The notes: generated from the letters alone by a model not told the origin. A DNA stretch of 64,000 nt from Paramecium tetraurelia (GCF_000165425.1 NW_001799620.1:259202-323201), one strand, 5' to 3'. Shown: positions 1 through 14,084, counted from the stretch's first letter. Program-made: numbers and translations.

Positions 1-2648
1 TGCATGATAATTGTGCATTTGATTGAGGATGATATCATCCAAACATTCATTTTGAGCACAGTGTTTCTGATCAATCTAATTTAGGAATAGGAGAATAATT
101 ATGTGACAGAAATTCCTTTCAATTTATTATATTTCTCTAATGTTCTATTTTTGTTTTGTTTTATGTTTCTGAAGTGGAAATCAGTTAAATCCGAAGATGA
201 ATTGGTAGATCACACGTTCAAGATGAAATCGTTGGAATGTAAGTATTTGGTTATAATGTGCTATTTAGTAAAGGAGTCAATTAAAAATAGGGATTTGATA
301 AGCAAATCAAATTAACAATAATCAGTGAGCTAAGAGATAAATGCTATAAAAATGGAATGCAATGATGATGAACTGGTATTATAGAATGTGGCTTGGATTC
401 AAAACTAGTCTGCTTTAGTTTATAACAAAAAGCTAAACATAGTTTATTAGAATTTATTTTTAGGAAAATTACTTAGACAATCGAATTTAGATGAATAATA
501 AACACAATAACAATCAAAGCCAGACTACGAAGAGTTGTTCCTTGATTGTCAGATTTTGGTTGGGAGTAAGGAGTTGATGGAAATCAATAGCAACAACAAT
601 GATTAATCTATGAATAGTGAGTAATCAAATACATTAATAATTTCAAGTGGTTCCTTTTTGCTAAACAGAGTGAATGATTATCATAAATGCCGGATGAAGT
701 CGAATCTGACCATCAGAGATCTGAGTATTTTGATGCAAAACGAGATCGATAAGTAGTTTAGTTGGAATTAAAAAGAGATGGCGGCCAAGCATGGTGACGT
801 TGTTTAAATTGAGAAGCGATGTGTTCGATTTTGAGAATATCCAAATTAAGGCTTTTGTGAATAAGGTCAATGAATCCTCCTTTCTAATCTTCCTTTTTGA
901 ACAGTAGCCTCCTCAACAAAAGAAGTATGACAACACTTAACCGATCATCAACATCTTTTCAACTTTTGTGCATGAATCTGTAAGTTATATTAATTGTATA
1001 TTAACTCTAATTTTGCTCACTCAACACGAGCATGAGAACACTCTCAAAATCTCACTCAAGCATCATTATTATATGCCTATGAGGATGATGAGTTTGAGAC
1101 ACATTCTATTCGTTAACAGTATGAGGGATTATATCTTTTTTATATCAAATTAGTTGTTTTTGAGAATCTCAGCATTCAAACTAAACGACTTGATCGAGGA
1201 ATTGTTGCTTATTTATGATGATAACTTAAAAATCAGAGATGTGAGTTTGACAACATCCATAGATTTGAGTGATAACAATCAGGTGATCTTCAGTGATTTA
1301 GATAGGGTAATATTGTGATTATTAAATTAGTTGAAATAAATCTTAGCATGTTTATTGACCTATTGTTTAAAATACACCTCTGCGTCACAATTAAAACTAG
1401 ATATCAAAAGTTATACTGTCAGTGGTATTATGGTATCTTTTAAAGACAGCATGATAGCCAGAGATGATAATACAAGAAAAGCCATATCTAATTTGGTTAG
1501 ACATCTCAATTCAACTCTCAAATTGAATTCATTTTATGATGTTGATCTTAACAACCCATTGGAACTATAGATTTGTGTGATTTTATGTTGGTAATTGTCG
1601 GGTACATTCAAAAGAGGTCTAGAATTTTTGTATGATAGTTAGGGATATGGCACTTTTACTTTTGTAATAGAATCCTAAACAAATTAAACAAGAATGCAAT
1701 CTCGTCAAGACACAGGTCCCATCAAGATATTAGGTTAAAGGAAATACTATGAAACATCACTATCTATGTTATTGGCTTAAGACAGCAGTGGTTACAGAGA
1801 TGAATCAAAGTAATTACTACATTATATTCTAGATATTTTTCTTTGACTTAGTTGTCAAAACAATTTTCAATGAAATTAGGAGATCCATTTGATGTGTAGA
1901 GTGCTTATTTCTCATAGATTTCAAGAATTAAATAGGATTCTTCGAATTCAAAATAGGTTTAAAATTCTGGATCAGTTCCTCGACAATCGAAGGAATAGAG
2001 CAACAGCTTTTCTGGCACTTGGAAACAAGGGTTCCCTGATATCATTCAGTAACCTTACAAGAAGACCAGAAATGAGAGAAGTGATTCCTAACATGATTCC
2101 ATGAAAACACATTCTAATTTCGATTTTGGAGCTGATTAGAGTAATCCATCCATTCACCCTCCTGAATTGACTCCGAAATTACTATCGTCAGTAATTAAAT
2201 TCAGATTAAGACTAACTTGTTGTGCCAAAGTTTTAATTGTGGATAATGATCATTATAGCGTTTTTTCTTTGTAGAAAGTCTTGGAAAAGTACAACATTAA
2301 ATGCGATAAGGCCTTCAATGGTATCGATGCTCAAAAGTTGATAGAAAATAAACAAGTCAAGCCTTGTCATTGTGGAAACAAGTCTTATCTGTTATTTTTT
2401 ATTGAGTTTTACTTGCCAGTATTGAAATTTGTAGATGTTATTAGATCTTGTCGGGGATAGAGTTAGTGCGATCTCTGAAGGAGCAAATGAGAAGTAGCTT
2501 GATAGATAAGGGCTATGTGATAATAATAGCTACGTTTGTGGATTTGAATCAGAAGTTGGAATGCTTTAAAAATGGAGCAGATTATTTTATTGCCAAGCCA
2601 TTCGACTTGTTGGATATCGGGGCAGCAGTTTAATATTTAGATTTTTGA
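1..2648 (+). CDS. Degenerate hybrid histidine kinase (5' partial), likely catalytically inactive
   Basis: Open from the window edge (in-frame ATG at 4); ends at TGA 2646-2648. The N-terminus has hydrophobic membrane-like segments around 100-180. A dimerisation/H-box remnant (VHESVSYINCIL, about 967-1005) keeps His-Glu but lacks the usual Pro. The ATPase region keeps an N-box-like run (LKQILACLLTYCLKYT, after an intron at about 1308-1331). G1 is DSMIA instead of DxGxG, and the G2 glycines are gone. A receiver follows (LIVDNDHYS; a 26-nt intron at 2419-2444; IATF; IAKPF), but the phospho-acceptor position before LPILSG is Glu (gag 2404-2406), not Asp. Ciliates carry many hybrid kinases, so the family call is firm. 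Loss of activity is inferred. At least one further intron near 600-840 is unresolved. It converges on the PTEN gene with a 14-nt gap. Confidence 0.8.
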
Positions 2649-2662
2649 TAGTTAATTATATA

Positions 2663-3754
<1,092 letters not shown>

Positions 3755-4019
3755 ATTGCGGTTGAATGACAACTCACTCGGTATTTAAGAGATTGACTAG
3801 TCTATATCGGATAATTGTTGTTTCTATTTTATTTCTACCGGACTCTGATTCATTAGAAGGCTCTCCGACTCATCCTCCTCATCACTTGAGATGTAATTCA
3901 GAATCATTGATTCCTGTATGTCTTGCATTTAGATCATCAATAAAATTTATTAGACTATAATTAATGTATATATTTGTTGAATTGTGTGCAAATCTAAATT
4001 TACATTTGAGGAATCACAT

Positions 4020-4822
4020 TCATTTCTACTGCAAACTCTTCCTTCTAAGCACTCCTATCAATATCTACATTTCTGTATTTTCTTTTTCAATTTCGTACCA
4101 GTCACAAAAATACTTGTAATCCTAAAATGCTGCCACCGTCTTTAGATTTTTCACATATTAGATTAGATTATGGAAGTCTTCATTGTATAATACGAATTCT
4201 ACCAGATTATAATTCTTCCTTTGGTTAATCATTTGTATTTGCTAATCATTTAAATTATAAATATTGAAAATCGTATTTTTCTAATATTGTTTTTACTTTT
4301 AGAGGAAATGTGAATTTTGCTTTTTCTCCATGGTGGTAATTCTTAAAGTTATCATATCAAATATATTAATTCCACACTGAAAAGATTATCCCCATGTAAT
4401 TTGTCAACACAAGCATACATTCCTCTATTCTCTAAATTTTGTTTTAACTCTTTTAGATCCACTTACATTAATTTTGGAAGTTCTAATTTCTAGGGATTAT
4501 TGTGTTATTTTTAGAAATAATCATCCTCTTTCTTCTCCAAATTCTCCAATAATACAGGAGCACATTCAATAAACAATTTATTAAATAGCCTATTCACTAA
4601 TCTGAATTCCATGATCTCATTTGCTTTCAAAAACAAAACAATATTGCAAAACGTTGATTTATTAAAATATTTAAGAGCTTGTTATTTGGCAAAACCTTAC
4701 TATTTTTATTAATTGCCATTCTTAAATTATTTTAGACCTTGCTTATTCTAAGTTTGAACATTTATTTGGTTTTAAATAGCATTTTGCTGTTAACCATTTT
4801 TTTTAGGTATCTACTTCATCAT
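4020..4822 (-). CDS. Unknown protein, Gln-rich N-terminus
   Basis: 256 codons after one 32-nt intron (4377-4408, ending CAG). I chose the start as a double ATG at 4820-4822 that opens the only frame without TGA. The first 55 residues are rich in Gln, Lys and Asn; the middle is amphipathic (NKSTFCNIVLFLKANEIMEF). The C-terminus carries FCDWYEIEKEN. I do not recognise the family. No membrane segment or signal peptide is clear. It lies between PTEN and another unknown gene on the same strand. Confidence 0.6.
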
Positions 4823-4992
4823 TAATTTATTAATCAAATAGTTATATTACTGTTTCATTTTTCAAACAGAAATTCATATCAAAATTATAAAAGAAATTGT
4901 TTCATGTAATTATATTATATCAAAACATATTCATTAGAAGTAAAAATATAAAATTATATTATGATAAAAATAATTATCATTACAAAATATAA

Positions 4993-5763
4993 TCAAATAT
5001 CAAAATTACAGCAAAAGAATAGTTTTTACCAGAAGGACTTCTCATCCACGACATTTTGGTCTTTAATCTTTGTTGTTGATAACTAAACACTTTATTAGAC
5101 AATTGAACTAACATAATGAGACTCTAATTTGGTCACTTTGAAAGCAAATGAAGTAATATTTGTTTTGCCTAATTAAGTTTTTTCAGAAATAGCTTGTAGA
5201 ATATTAAAATAGATTTACCTGGAAAATCTTCATTTGGTTTTCCATTTTTTTTTTTTGGGATGTACAATTCATAGAGGAGTGATCCATCTTGTGTAAATGG
5301 GAAATGAATGTAATCATGTTACAAGTTGAATTCTTTTATAACTAACGTAATAAAATCAGAGATCAAAGTGTCTTGAGTTGCTGATACGATGATTTCATAT
5401 TTGTTATCGATATTTTCGTCGTACCAATACACATTGTATAGTTTTTGTTTCCAAAAATATTGACACTGATAATCATATGAAATGAATGATTACCTCTTCT
5501 TGAATGATTGAAATTGGCTCTACACAGGATTGAGAACCTCTTCTTTGTGGAGGAATGCGATCGAGTTAAAGTAAGCTTTCTTTAAAAATATAGTTATAAT
5601 TACTTTGAGTTCTTTTTAATTTAAAATTTTTAGAATTGTCTTGCAACATAGCAAGATTAGCATTGCTTTGTTTAGATTGTGTTGATGTGGATTATTCCTA
5701 ACATGATAGTTTTTCATCAATAATGAGATCAAACTATTCATCCTTTTCACATTGTTATTTCAT
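4993..5763 (-). CDS. Unknown protein
   Basis: 238 codons after two introns: a 28-nt one ending CAG and one at 5193-5218 (26 nt) ending in the unusual AAG. The first 90 residues are low-complexity, Ser/Gln/Asn-rich, with a short basic stretch (DRIPPQRRGSQS). The central part looks folded (CQYFWKQKLYNVYWYDE, then SATQDTLISDFITLVIKEF). The protein ends FFCCNFDI. I do not recognise the family. The start ATG at 5763 opens the only frame running without TGA into the conserved-looking core. Confidence 0.6.
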
Positions 5764-5837
5764 TGAACTTAGTTATTTTTTAGAATATTATATGTATAAA
5801 TAAATAATTTCTATAATAAATAATTTATACTTAATTA

Positions 5838-6528
5838 ATGGATTTAAATTGTAGAGTGAAATGTGCTTGCGTGATTAATTTGAGTACATTAAGCAAAACA
5901 TGGAATCCTGTCATTGGTAGCTGAAAACCCAGTGTTCATAAATGATTTGCAATAAGAAGCTTAATTATTATATTAGCAAATTTTGAATTAATAGGATTCA
6001 TAAAACGTCCCCTCCTTACCCGTTTAAAAGATCTACTCATAATCAGGAGCTTGGTATTGCTCATTAAAGAACAATATAGTCATAAGTCTATTAGTTACAT
6101 CCTCTTATCCAATGCCAAGCGCTATGCGATTGTTAAAATAAATCGAAGAATTGTTAAAGAGATAAATATAAAGTGGGAAATATGAATTTCAACCCATAGA
6201 ACCAAACTTGAGACAAGTACACTTTTGCATAACTAATAGCTATTAACACAATACGATAGAGATCCTTTTACGGACGATAAAATTGAAATAACTTGTAAGT
6301 CAGTTGATTCTATCCAAGGATTAAATGGAGGAAAATATAAGGAAGTTCTAAATTAATTAGGAACAGCTTCATGTTATTCATCACAAGAGTGCAGAAGTAT
6401 CTCAAATGGCAAATCAATTTCAAAAAGGGGCAACAGCAGTTAACACAAAATAAAATTGGGCTGCTTACTTAGCCATTGGAATATTTGGAGCCCTTTTAAT
6501 TGGAATAATCATTTACATCTTCTTATGA
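5838..6528 (+). CDS. Longin-domain R-SNARE (synaptobrevin-like)
   Basis: About 218 codons. An N-terminal longin fold is suggested by HGILSLVAENP and by SGAWYCSLKNN ... VTSSYPMPSAMRLLKQIEE. A SNARE helix follows (QLILSKDQMEENIRKF ... SAEVSQMANQFQKGA), then a single C-terminal membrane anchor (WAAYLAIGIFGALLIGIIIY). Such proteins drive vesicle fusion as the R-SNARE partner. Aligning the helix on the conserved QF near its end places Asn (codon 6355-6357) at the zero layer where Arg is expected. The first exon is uncertain: ATG 5838 followed by a 34-nt intron restores the frame but that intron ends GAG. It is convergent with the next gene, 33 nt apart. Confidence 0.85.
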
Positions 6529-6561
6529 TAATAAATTTAGTATATAAACTATATAACAATT

Positions 6562-8243
6562 TCATTTTGCAGTATGTAATCTAATATATCCTGGCTCTGT
6601 CGGATTTCTGAATTGCTTTAAGGAAGGACTTCTCCCCATATTCGTACTTTGAGTGACATTCTGAAACGAGTGTAAGAATGAAGTTGTGGCATGACTGCTA
6701 GATTACACTTCCTTTGGTTGGCTAATTGAATGAGCATTTTTGTATTTTAAAAGTTCTAAATTAGTTTCAATTAAAAATTCTTTCAAATCCGGCCTTCTAT
6801 TTAGAATGCTTTTAGAAGGTTATTATTTAACAATTCTCCTTAATTATTTAGAGACTCTTAGTTTGGCTCCAGAGATTCCTGGATCTGATTCACTGTATTT
6901 CAAAAAACAACTCTCGCAAATGAGAACTGATTTGATTAAAAAGGCATCATTCACTTTTAATTATTCAAATATTTGCACTGTCAAATGGGGATATAGTTTT
7001 AAAATAAGAGGTGGGATATGTGAATGAATATCTCTTAGATGACCCTCACATTACAAAAAGGATTTAGGCTTAATTATTTCTATGTTATTCACAAGAGGGT
7101 GTTAATTTACATCTTAGTCAAAATGCTTGATGATATATTCATAAGTCAAATGGTATAGATCTAAATATGTTTTGAATATTCACCTTTTTATTAACATAAA
7201 ACTCCACACTCAAAACATTCTATATCCTTAATCAAAGCTACTGGGTGCATTGTGTTTACAGTCAGCATATTCTTTATTGAATACGGTTTCTGGAAATTAG
7301 TATTAAATGGAATTGGAGTATTATTCTTTTTCACATTAACATTACCCCATAGAGGCTGATATAACTTTATTTGTGACTAGGCTTCTCCTTATATTCTTAT
7401 TGAGGATGAATATAAAAACCACACTTTATTATTCTATAGAAATATAGACACCATTAAATACTTAGTCGGCCTTAAAATAAAACACAATTCGGGATAAGTT
7501 CGTCTGTCCATAGCTCAAATTTGTTATCTTTTAAACGATCATTTGGCATTGTTTTCTTATTTCCTATGAAATCTCCTTGCCCCTTAAAGGAATCACTCTG
7601 GAATAGGCTTCTCCTCCATCAAAAGTTGTACATCTTTCTGTGATAGATGAATATCTTTACCATAAGGATCATAAGCCATATCATATAAATCTCGGTTGTT
7701 TTATTTCTTTGAAAGTATGCACACTGAGGGACTCCAAATTGCTTGGATCAAGGACTCGTGATTTCCTAGTGGTTCTATAAACTTTTATAGAATCCCTGAA
7801 GGTGGTTTGTTTGGTGAATTAACGAAATCAGGAAACATTTGTTTCGTTAAATAATATATGCAGATCTTTTCATCAAAGTCTAAGAGAGGCTTAGCCTTTT
7901 TTGATTGACTTGGAAAGGTTTTCTCTTCTTTAGGATCTGAATGATTATATTTTTGAGGATATATATAGTAGGCTATAACTTATCCATTCGGCTTATCACC
8001 TGAGCAAAAATGCTTAATCAGATTTTCAGACTTTCTGGCCTCAGATTTCTTTGTCATAATCTCACCTTCCTTACTGGTAAAATACCAAACCTAATTGTAG
8101 ATTATGATTACTTGAGGGACTCCATTTTTATAAATTAATGTGTCTGGTATTCTTATTTGAAAGGACTCTTTTAATAACGATTCATCCTTAAACCATAAAA
8201 AGTGATATATATTGTATGCTACACCATTTGTATTTGTTATCAT
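6562..8243 (-). CDS. Unknown protein, about 530 residues
   Basis: Starts ATG 8243 (MITNTNGVAYNIYHF) and reads through to TGA at 6562-6564, with several small introns that I resolved only partly. Recognisable stretches are SLIQAIWSPSVCIL, then TFDGGEAYSRVIPLRGKEI ... QCQMIV, and a C-terminal tail with PYSIKNML, IECFECGVLC and the end NPTEPGYIRLHTAK. The arrangement suggests a conserved eukaryotic protein, but I cannot name the family with confidence. No signal peptide or membrane segment is seen. Confidence 0.65.
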
Positions 8244-8297
8244 TTTAAATAATTTATTTCTAAAAATATAATAAATAATTAAGTTAACAGAATAATT

Positions 8298-9464
8298 ATG
8301 TAGGCCATAGTAAAATATTCGTTATTTTTTCTTGAACAATTATAAAGATTTCATAGATTTTCAATAATTATATTTATAGATTCACAGCTAAATATGAATA
8401 TTTATTACACTGAGGAAAGAGTAATAAATTTAAATAGGAAATTCGAATTATTCCATAGTTAAATATAAATCTGGAGAGGTGTTTGCTATTAAGCCATCGA
8501 TGAATGCTCCTATTTTTAGATACAAATAATATTTTTTACTTTTTATTATTAACATAAACAGTAAATTATTTAAAATAAATTAAAGATGAATATAAAGAAT
8601 TCTTAACTACATAAAAAGTCATAAACTAGCTATTTGAATTATATGCTTGATGCTCGCCTATCTAAGATAAGACAAAAAACAACGATTAAATTTAAAGAGA
8701 ATGAAAGCAAATTTGGTGATGATCACTTTCAATTAAGAACAGATTATAGTGATTCATTTAATTGTTAAAGTTGTTAATAACAACAATTGATAATTAAGGA
8801 ATTGAAAGCATAAATTTTGGAATGTTAGAAATAGATAGACATATTGTAGATAGAGAAAGATGTTATATAAAAAAAGGAAGAATAGACAATAAAGTTGTTG
8901 ATATAGGAGATTGAAAAAGCAAAACTAGATTAAAAAAGATGTTCAACAGAGTTACAACATTCATTAATTTAATTTGCTAATGAAAACCTTTTTAAATAGA
9001 GTCAAACTTTGTCTTTTTAGGATAAGTCAGACGATACTTGCATTTTGAATAATCAACTTAAATAAATTAAAGAATAAAATGCAAATTACGCTGAACTTTT
9101 ACATTAATAATACGAATTCTCAATTAACATTAATATTAAATTTGCTTAATTATCGAACTCCTTGAATACTTTAATCACTTTGGTTCAAAAATATACCCGA
9201 ATCATCACTCACATACAAATGCAAAGCTCTCCATAACTTGATTTGCTACTTCCTAACCCTCTTGATGACCATTTGAAATAGGATCGCCAATAACAATTGC
9301 ATTTCATTGATTTACATGACATGACAACTAAAATATAACAGATTTAGATTGGTTCTTTAACAGATGTGCAATCGAAGATAGAAACCTTGATTCAATTGGT
9401 AGCCGACTATTTGACACAGGCCTAAAGAATAGCAATAAATGATATGAGTAGAACTATTGTATGA
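8298..9464 (+). CDS. Gln-rich coiled-coil protein
   Basis: One uninterrupted frame of 388 codons with TAA/TAG as Gln. The start is ATG 8298; a downstream ATG at 8394 is a possible alternative. The middle third is heptad-like and rich in Gln, Lys, Glu and Ile, typical of a coiled coil. The C-terminal part has a hydrophobic helix-rich run ending DMSRTIV. No catalytic motif is visible. It faces the SHIPPO-repeat gene tail to tail with 36 nt between. The function is unknown; a cytoskeletal role would be a guess. Confidence 0.65.
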
Positions 9465-9500
9465 TTATATATACTAACAATATGGGTATAAAAATAATAA

Positions 9501-11153
9501 TCATCTGCTAAATTTATCAAATTAAGAAAATGAGGATTGCATTTTATCTCTGTTTCTTTCAAAATGATATTTCGGTATGATTCCAATTGTTCCTGTGATG
9601 TAGTAGGACCCTGGGCCTATTTCTTCTTTTTCCTTGGGAGGGAATCTAGCCGCCTTTCCGAGACTAAGAGTAATACAAACTTGAACCTTGGTCTTGGACC
9701 TGTATTAAATGGCAGTGAATAGCTACCAGGTCCAATGTTTTTGTATTTCGAAAGCACTGGATCAGATCTAAAACCTTTTGTTAGACTGGCATGTGCTGTT
9801 TAGGCCTTAGTGTAATGTTCAAGAGGTTTAGTAAATGAATCTGTAACAAGTTGAGAATCTGGATCGTATTATCCTGGCCCAGGTGTAATATTATGATTTC
9901 TTTGTTCATACTTGAGCCGAATTGAATAATTAGGACCTTGTAAACTTGAATTGACATCATATTTTCCTGGAGAAGGCACTCTATCTCTTGATAGTCTAAA
10001 GTCAGTATTGGGATTGTATCTTTCACCAGTTCCCATAGATAATTAAGATTTGCTATGTGAAATTCGAGTGGGAGCCATTTAAGGATCATGAGTACCAGGT
10101 CCTGGTTTCAATGATGATTCTTTTGAAACAAGTTGGGATCTGTTTTATTTTAGCATTTTAATTTCTTTGGCAGTGGAAGGATGAGGTAATTTTGGATCAT
10201 GAGCTATTTTTAGTTTATTGTAATTACCTCCTGGTCCTGGATCGAAATAATCAGTAGTCAAAATAGGAATATATTTATGACCAAAACTAAAAGCTTTTTT
10301 CAACTAGTTCATTGCTGGAGAATAAGTATCAGGACTTGGAACAACTTTATGAGAAGGCAGTTCTCTTTCTGCTTTTGGGATGGAATATTTGGGTGCTAAA
10401 TCTTAAGTACTTTCCCTATAATCTCCAGGTCCAACATCAATTGATTTTGGCAATTATAATTTTTTTGCAGTTCCAAATCCTGTCTTCTTTCCTTTATTGG
10501 TAGCCCAACTTGTGGCTGTTTTGAATTAGCTGAAACTTTCAGAGTTATAGTATTAGTCTGGTGAAGGCCCTTCTTTTGCCCATCTAGTTTCTTACTTGTA
10601 ACCAAATCCAAAAACTGGCTATGAATGTTGATTGGTGAGAGATGGGTTATAAGAACCAGGACTATGATATTTAAAGTTGCTACCCAATAGGATGTTCTTT
10701 GACGACTTCAGGTTTATGAATTGCCCAAGTCTAATGAAGATCTAATTCACCTCCAGATAATCTTTTCCCCATAGATGTTTAAATGGTATACATTTACTTG
10801 ATTTTATCTTATTATTCCTTAGTTGGATTTTTCTCTAAAAGAACTTTAAGTTATTCCTCATCTATAACCTAAACATTATGAATATTGTAAGCTCCAACAG
10901 GTGGATTAGGTGCTTTCACAGGTTTTAATTTTTCATCTTATGGTAAATTCGATTTTCTTCTGGATATTTTACTAGAAAGTCTGGATTCAGTCCTCCTGAG
11001 TTAATCATCGAATTTCTTGCATCCCTCAACTTCCAGCTTACTAGAAATCAAGTCATCTTTCTTAACCCATGGTAATCTTTGGGATTCTCCAAAGGTAAAT
11101 GCTCCTGAAAATGCTAATCCATGTGGAGTTGTTCCGGTTGTACTTTGGTTCAT
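9501..11153 (-). CDS. SHIPPO / sperm-tail PG-rich repeat protein
   Basis: The N-terminus (MNQSTTGTTPHGLAFSGAF) is followed by repeated proline-glycine units: VPSPGKYD, TPGPGQYDPDS, IGPGSYSLP, IGPGSYY, KPGPGTHDP and DPGPGGNY among others. This PGPxxY pattern defines the sperm-tail PG-rich (SHIPPO/STPG/ODF3) repeat. Known members bind microtubules of axonemes or cortical arrays. A 23-nt intron near 9650-9680 is needed to bring the last repeat into frame, and at least one more intron is implied by length. The last 20 residues are basic. Confidence 0.85.
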
Positions 11154-11205
11154 ATTTGTATAATTTTTATTATTTTATTCTAATAATATAAATTTCAATA
11201 GATTT

Positions 11206-12285
11206 TCAAAATTAGTTGTTTAAGTATTTGTTTGGATTCTGAATGGCTGCCTTCAAAAACGCATCAAAATCTTACTAGCCTAACTTCAATTTCTAGGCTT
11301 CATCCCATAAGATCACAGCTGATAGTTGTTAGGCTTAAGACAATTTGGATGACTATAATTTTAGTTTTAACAATTTTGAATAAAATAATCTTTGGCTTTG
11401 AGAATCGCATTTCCTTGATTACTCTTCTAAAAACCCATAATCATTGGTTGAGATATTCGTGAGTATTTCACTTTTGGCATTCATTTTAAGTGGAACTTGT
11501 TAGGTCTGCATCTTTTTATGCAATTACCGAGGGATAAATACTTGGGTGGGTTCAATATTCATCCATTTAGGACTTTTACTCTTTTATAAATTTTGATTAA
11601 TAAGATTATTATAATGTTACTATTCCCTCTTTAAAGTGTTGCATTCCTATATTTTCTTGTTTATTTATTCCAACAATTGATCTTTTGATACACTGTTGGT
11701 ATCTTGTTGATCAGCACTCAAACAATACACTTTATTACTGTATTGATTTGATTGACTGTCTTAAGCGATTACATTCTTGAATTTACTCTGGGAACTCAAT
11801 TGGTTATCTTGTTCTTGTTTGATATCTAGATTGCCTCTTAAGATTTATATTTTTTGTTCTATTAATACTTGAATTCTTTCAATATACAGACTTAGATTTA
11901 ATGAGGATTTTGGGATGTATTTTATTTAATTTATTTCAGCCAAGTAAGATTAACAGCAAGAGATTTCGACATTGCCTATGGTTGAAATTTGAATAACAAG
12001 TTCAATTATTCTAATGAGTCTAAGCGCTAATATGTTATTCTATTTTTCCATCAAACTCATTCTAATTTTTTGTAATTTAAAGTGATTCTCCTCTAACAAT
12101 GAAAAGGTTTTATCAATATGATCAATGTTCTTTGTAACTTGAGTGCAAACCAAAGTATGTTTATTGGTTTAATCATATCTTATGTATTCTTGACAATTCA
12201 TGCAGAGAATTAGTAATTGAGAAGGTTCTTCGTTTGCTTGTTAATTCGTCTTGCACCTTTGCTTGAAAGACTTGAAGTAATTCAT
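11206..12285 (-). CDS. Small zinc-knuckle coiled-coil protein
   Basis: 359 codons in a single frame without introns. Residues 25-60 carry CMNCQEYIRYDQTNKHTLVC, a Cys-x2-Cys...His-x3-Cys pattern that could bind one zinc ion. It is followed by long helical, Gln/Asn/Lys-rich segments consistent with coiled coil. The C-terminus contains QSSKLSQAQQLSAVILWDE. I do not recognise a named family. It lies in a same-strand run between the F-BAR and SHIPPO genes. Confidence 0.65.
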
Positions 12286-12399
12286 CGTATAGTATATAAA
12301 TGTTATTTATTTATTGACTTAATAAATGCTATAATTCGTATCAATCAATCTGTTAAAAAGAGTGGATTATGAATAGTATTTAATTTAAATATCTTATAA

Positions 12400-14003
12400 T
12401 CATTAAATGGGACTTTCCTGTATGACATTATAATTTAATTACAATTTGACTGCTTCAACAATTTGTTAATCACATCCAATGCTCTGCAGAGACTCGATGT
12501 AGTCATCCATCTATTTTTGTGTCTATTCTTTAGTGACATCTAAGATGCTTACACATAAAATGATTACTATTTTCAGCAAAAACACTAGTGTTATTGGCAA
12601 GCATAGTTTATAACTGAATGGCATAATTGATCCAGATCTAAGAATTATGGAGCACTGGATGGTTTGTTAATCCCTCTAAAATTTTAAATTAATTAAATGT
12701 TCATACCAAAGACACTCATCTTAATCTCTTGATTGTCATTCGGCAACTATATTAATTTATAAATTGATCGGGTTAATTGGTAAGCATCAATAATGATGGA
12801 TGCAAAATCATTCTTCTTATTGCAATAATCCAAACAAGTAATAATTAGTTTGTGTAGTGAAACATAGCCTTCTGGACTAACTTAGAAATCTGCAGTATTT
12901 TATAGACCATCCTCCTGATTCAGCCTTAATTTTAGAATCCTATCCAAAGATTGAACATAGACAGCTGGTTAGGTTTGTTGAAGGAGTTCATTTAATTTGG
13001 TTACAGTTTCGTCTGTAATGATGTTGTTAAACATGGCACTTTAGAACATTTTCATATAGATTTGGTTGGTCTCTTTAAATTACTAAGCGGAATCACTTTG
13101 ATTTTCAGGAATCGTAGCTTAATCGAAGATGGGCTTCTTTTTCTTAGTAGCCATTTGATTGTCTGGTTTAAAGTTCAATTGAGAATGGATGAAGGATTTA
13201 TAGTTCTCAAAATTTAATTTACTTAGGAGTGGTTTGTCAGATGGTTAATCTTTAAAGAGTTCATTTAATTCATTTTTGGGATTGTATTGTTCAATTTTTT
13301 GAGTTATTCCACTTAGGTCATATTGTAGATTGCGAACAACAGAAATTTCAAACATAAAGAATTTGATACCAGAATCCTAAATGGTTTTTCTTCTTTCTAA
13401 TTCTATATTTGAAAACTTATCTTAAACAATAGCGATATCCTAAAAATAAGATTCAATATATTGGTTGTAATATGCAATGAAATTTTGCAGTTTGATTTCG
13501 CTTTGTTTGCAACTGAATTTTTTTTGAATGGACTTATTGACTTAGTATTTCTTCTCCTCATTAATTGCTTAAATATATTCATCTCTCAATGAATTTAAAC
13601 TTTCAATATTTCTTCGAATTTCTTTGGAGTGCTTTTATTTGAGAAATTGCATTTCTTTCTACCACCCATCCTCTTTTATGAGATGTTATTCCAACTCTTA
13701 AATAACATCATTTTTGATTTATCTTGCAAAGGTTCTAGTTTATTCTGATTGTATGTGAAAGTAGCTTCTTAATATAATGAATAAATCTTTTAAACTATCC
13801 TTGCCATGTATCAATTTAGTAAGTGATTCACCTAGCTATTTGCTTTAATAATTACCAATTTTTTCAAGACTTCTTGAATAATACTCTTCGAGTTCCGCTC
13901 GAGCTTAGAGCAGACTAATGAAGTCTTGGATGACTTTCTTTTTCTCTAAACATTTTTTGCTGAGGGTATCAATTCGTTCTGAAATGTCAGGTGAAAAATC
14001 CAT
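12400..14003 (-). CDS. F-BAR (FCH) domain protein
   Basis: Starts ATG 14003. Residues 1-110 match the FCH/F-BAR opening: ERIDTLSKKCLEKKKVIQDF, RAELEEYYSRSLEKIG and LRSYFHIQSEQTRTFARQI, followed by a long helical KDMQFLKQKHSKEIRR-like stretch. F-BAR dimers bind and curve membranes in endocytosis and cytokinesis. The C-terminal half (around KKNDFASIIIDAYQLTRSIYKL) looks like a separate helical domain that I cannot name; no SH3 or RhoGAP signature was seen. Length minus whole codons implies at least one intron. It is divergent from the giant gene that starts 81 nt away. Confidence 0.75.
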
Positions 14004-14084
14004 AATTAGTTTAAATTAAATTATTAAATTCGATATAAATGCGAATGGAATTATGTTTTGTGTTAAATTTAAATTTAATAAATA

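Noticed and set aside
5249-5260. Long T-run as a Pol III terminator
   Set aside because: It lies inside a coding exon (Lys codons on the - strand) with no RNA gene upstream.
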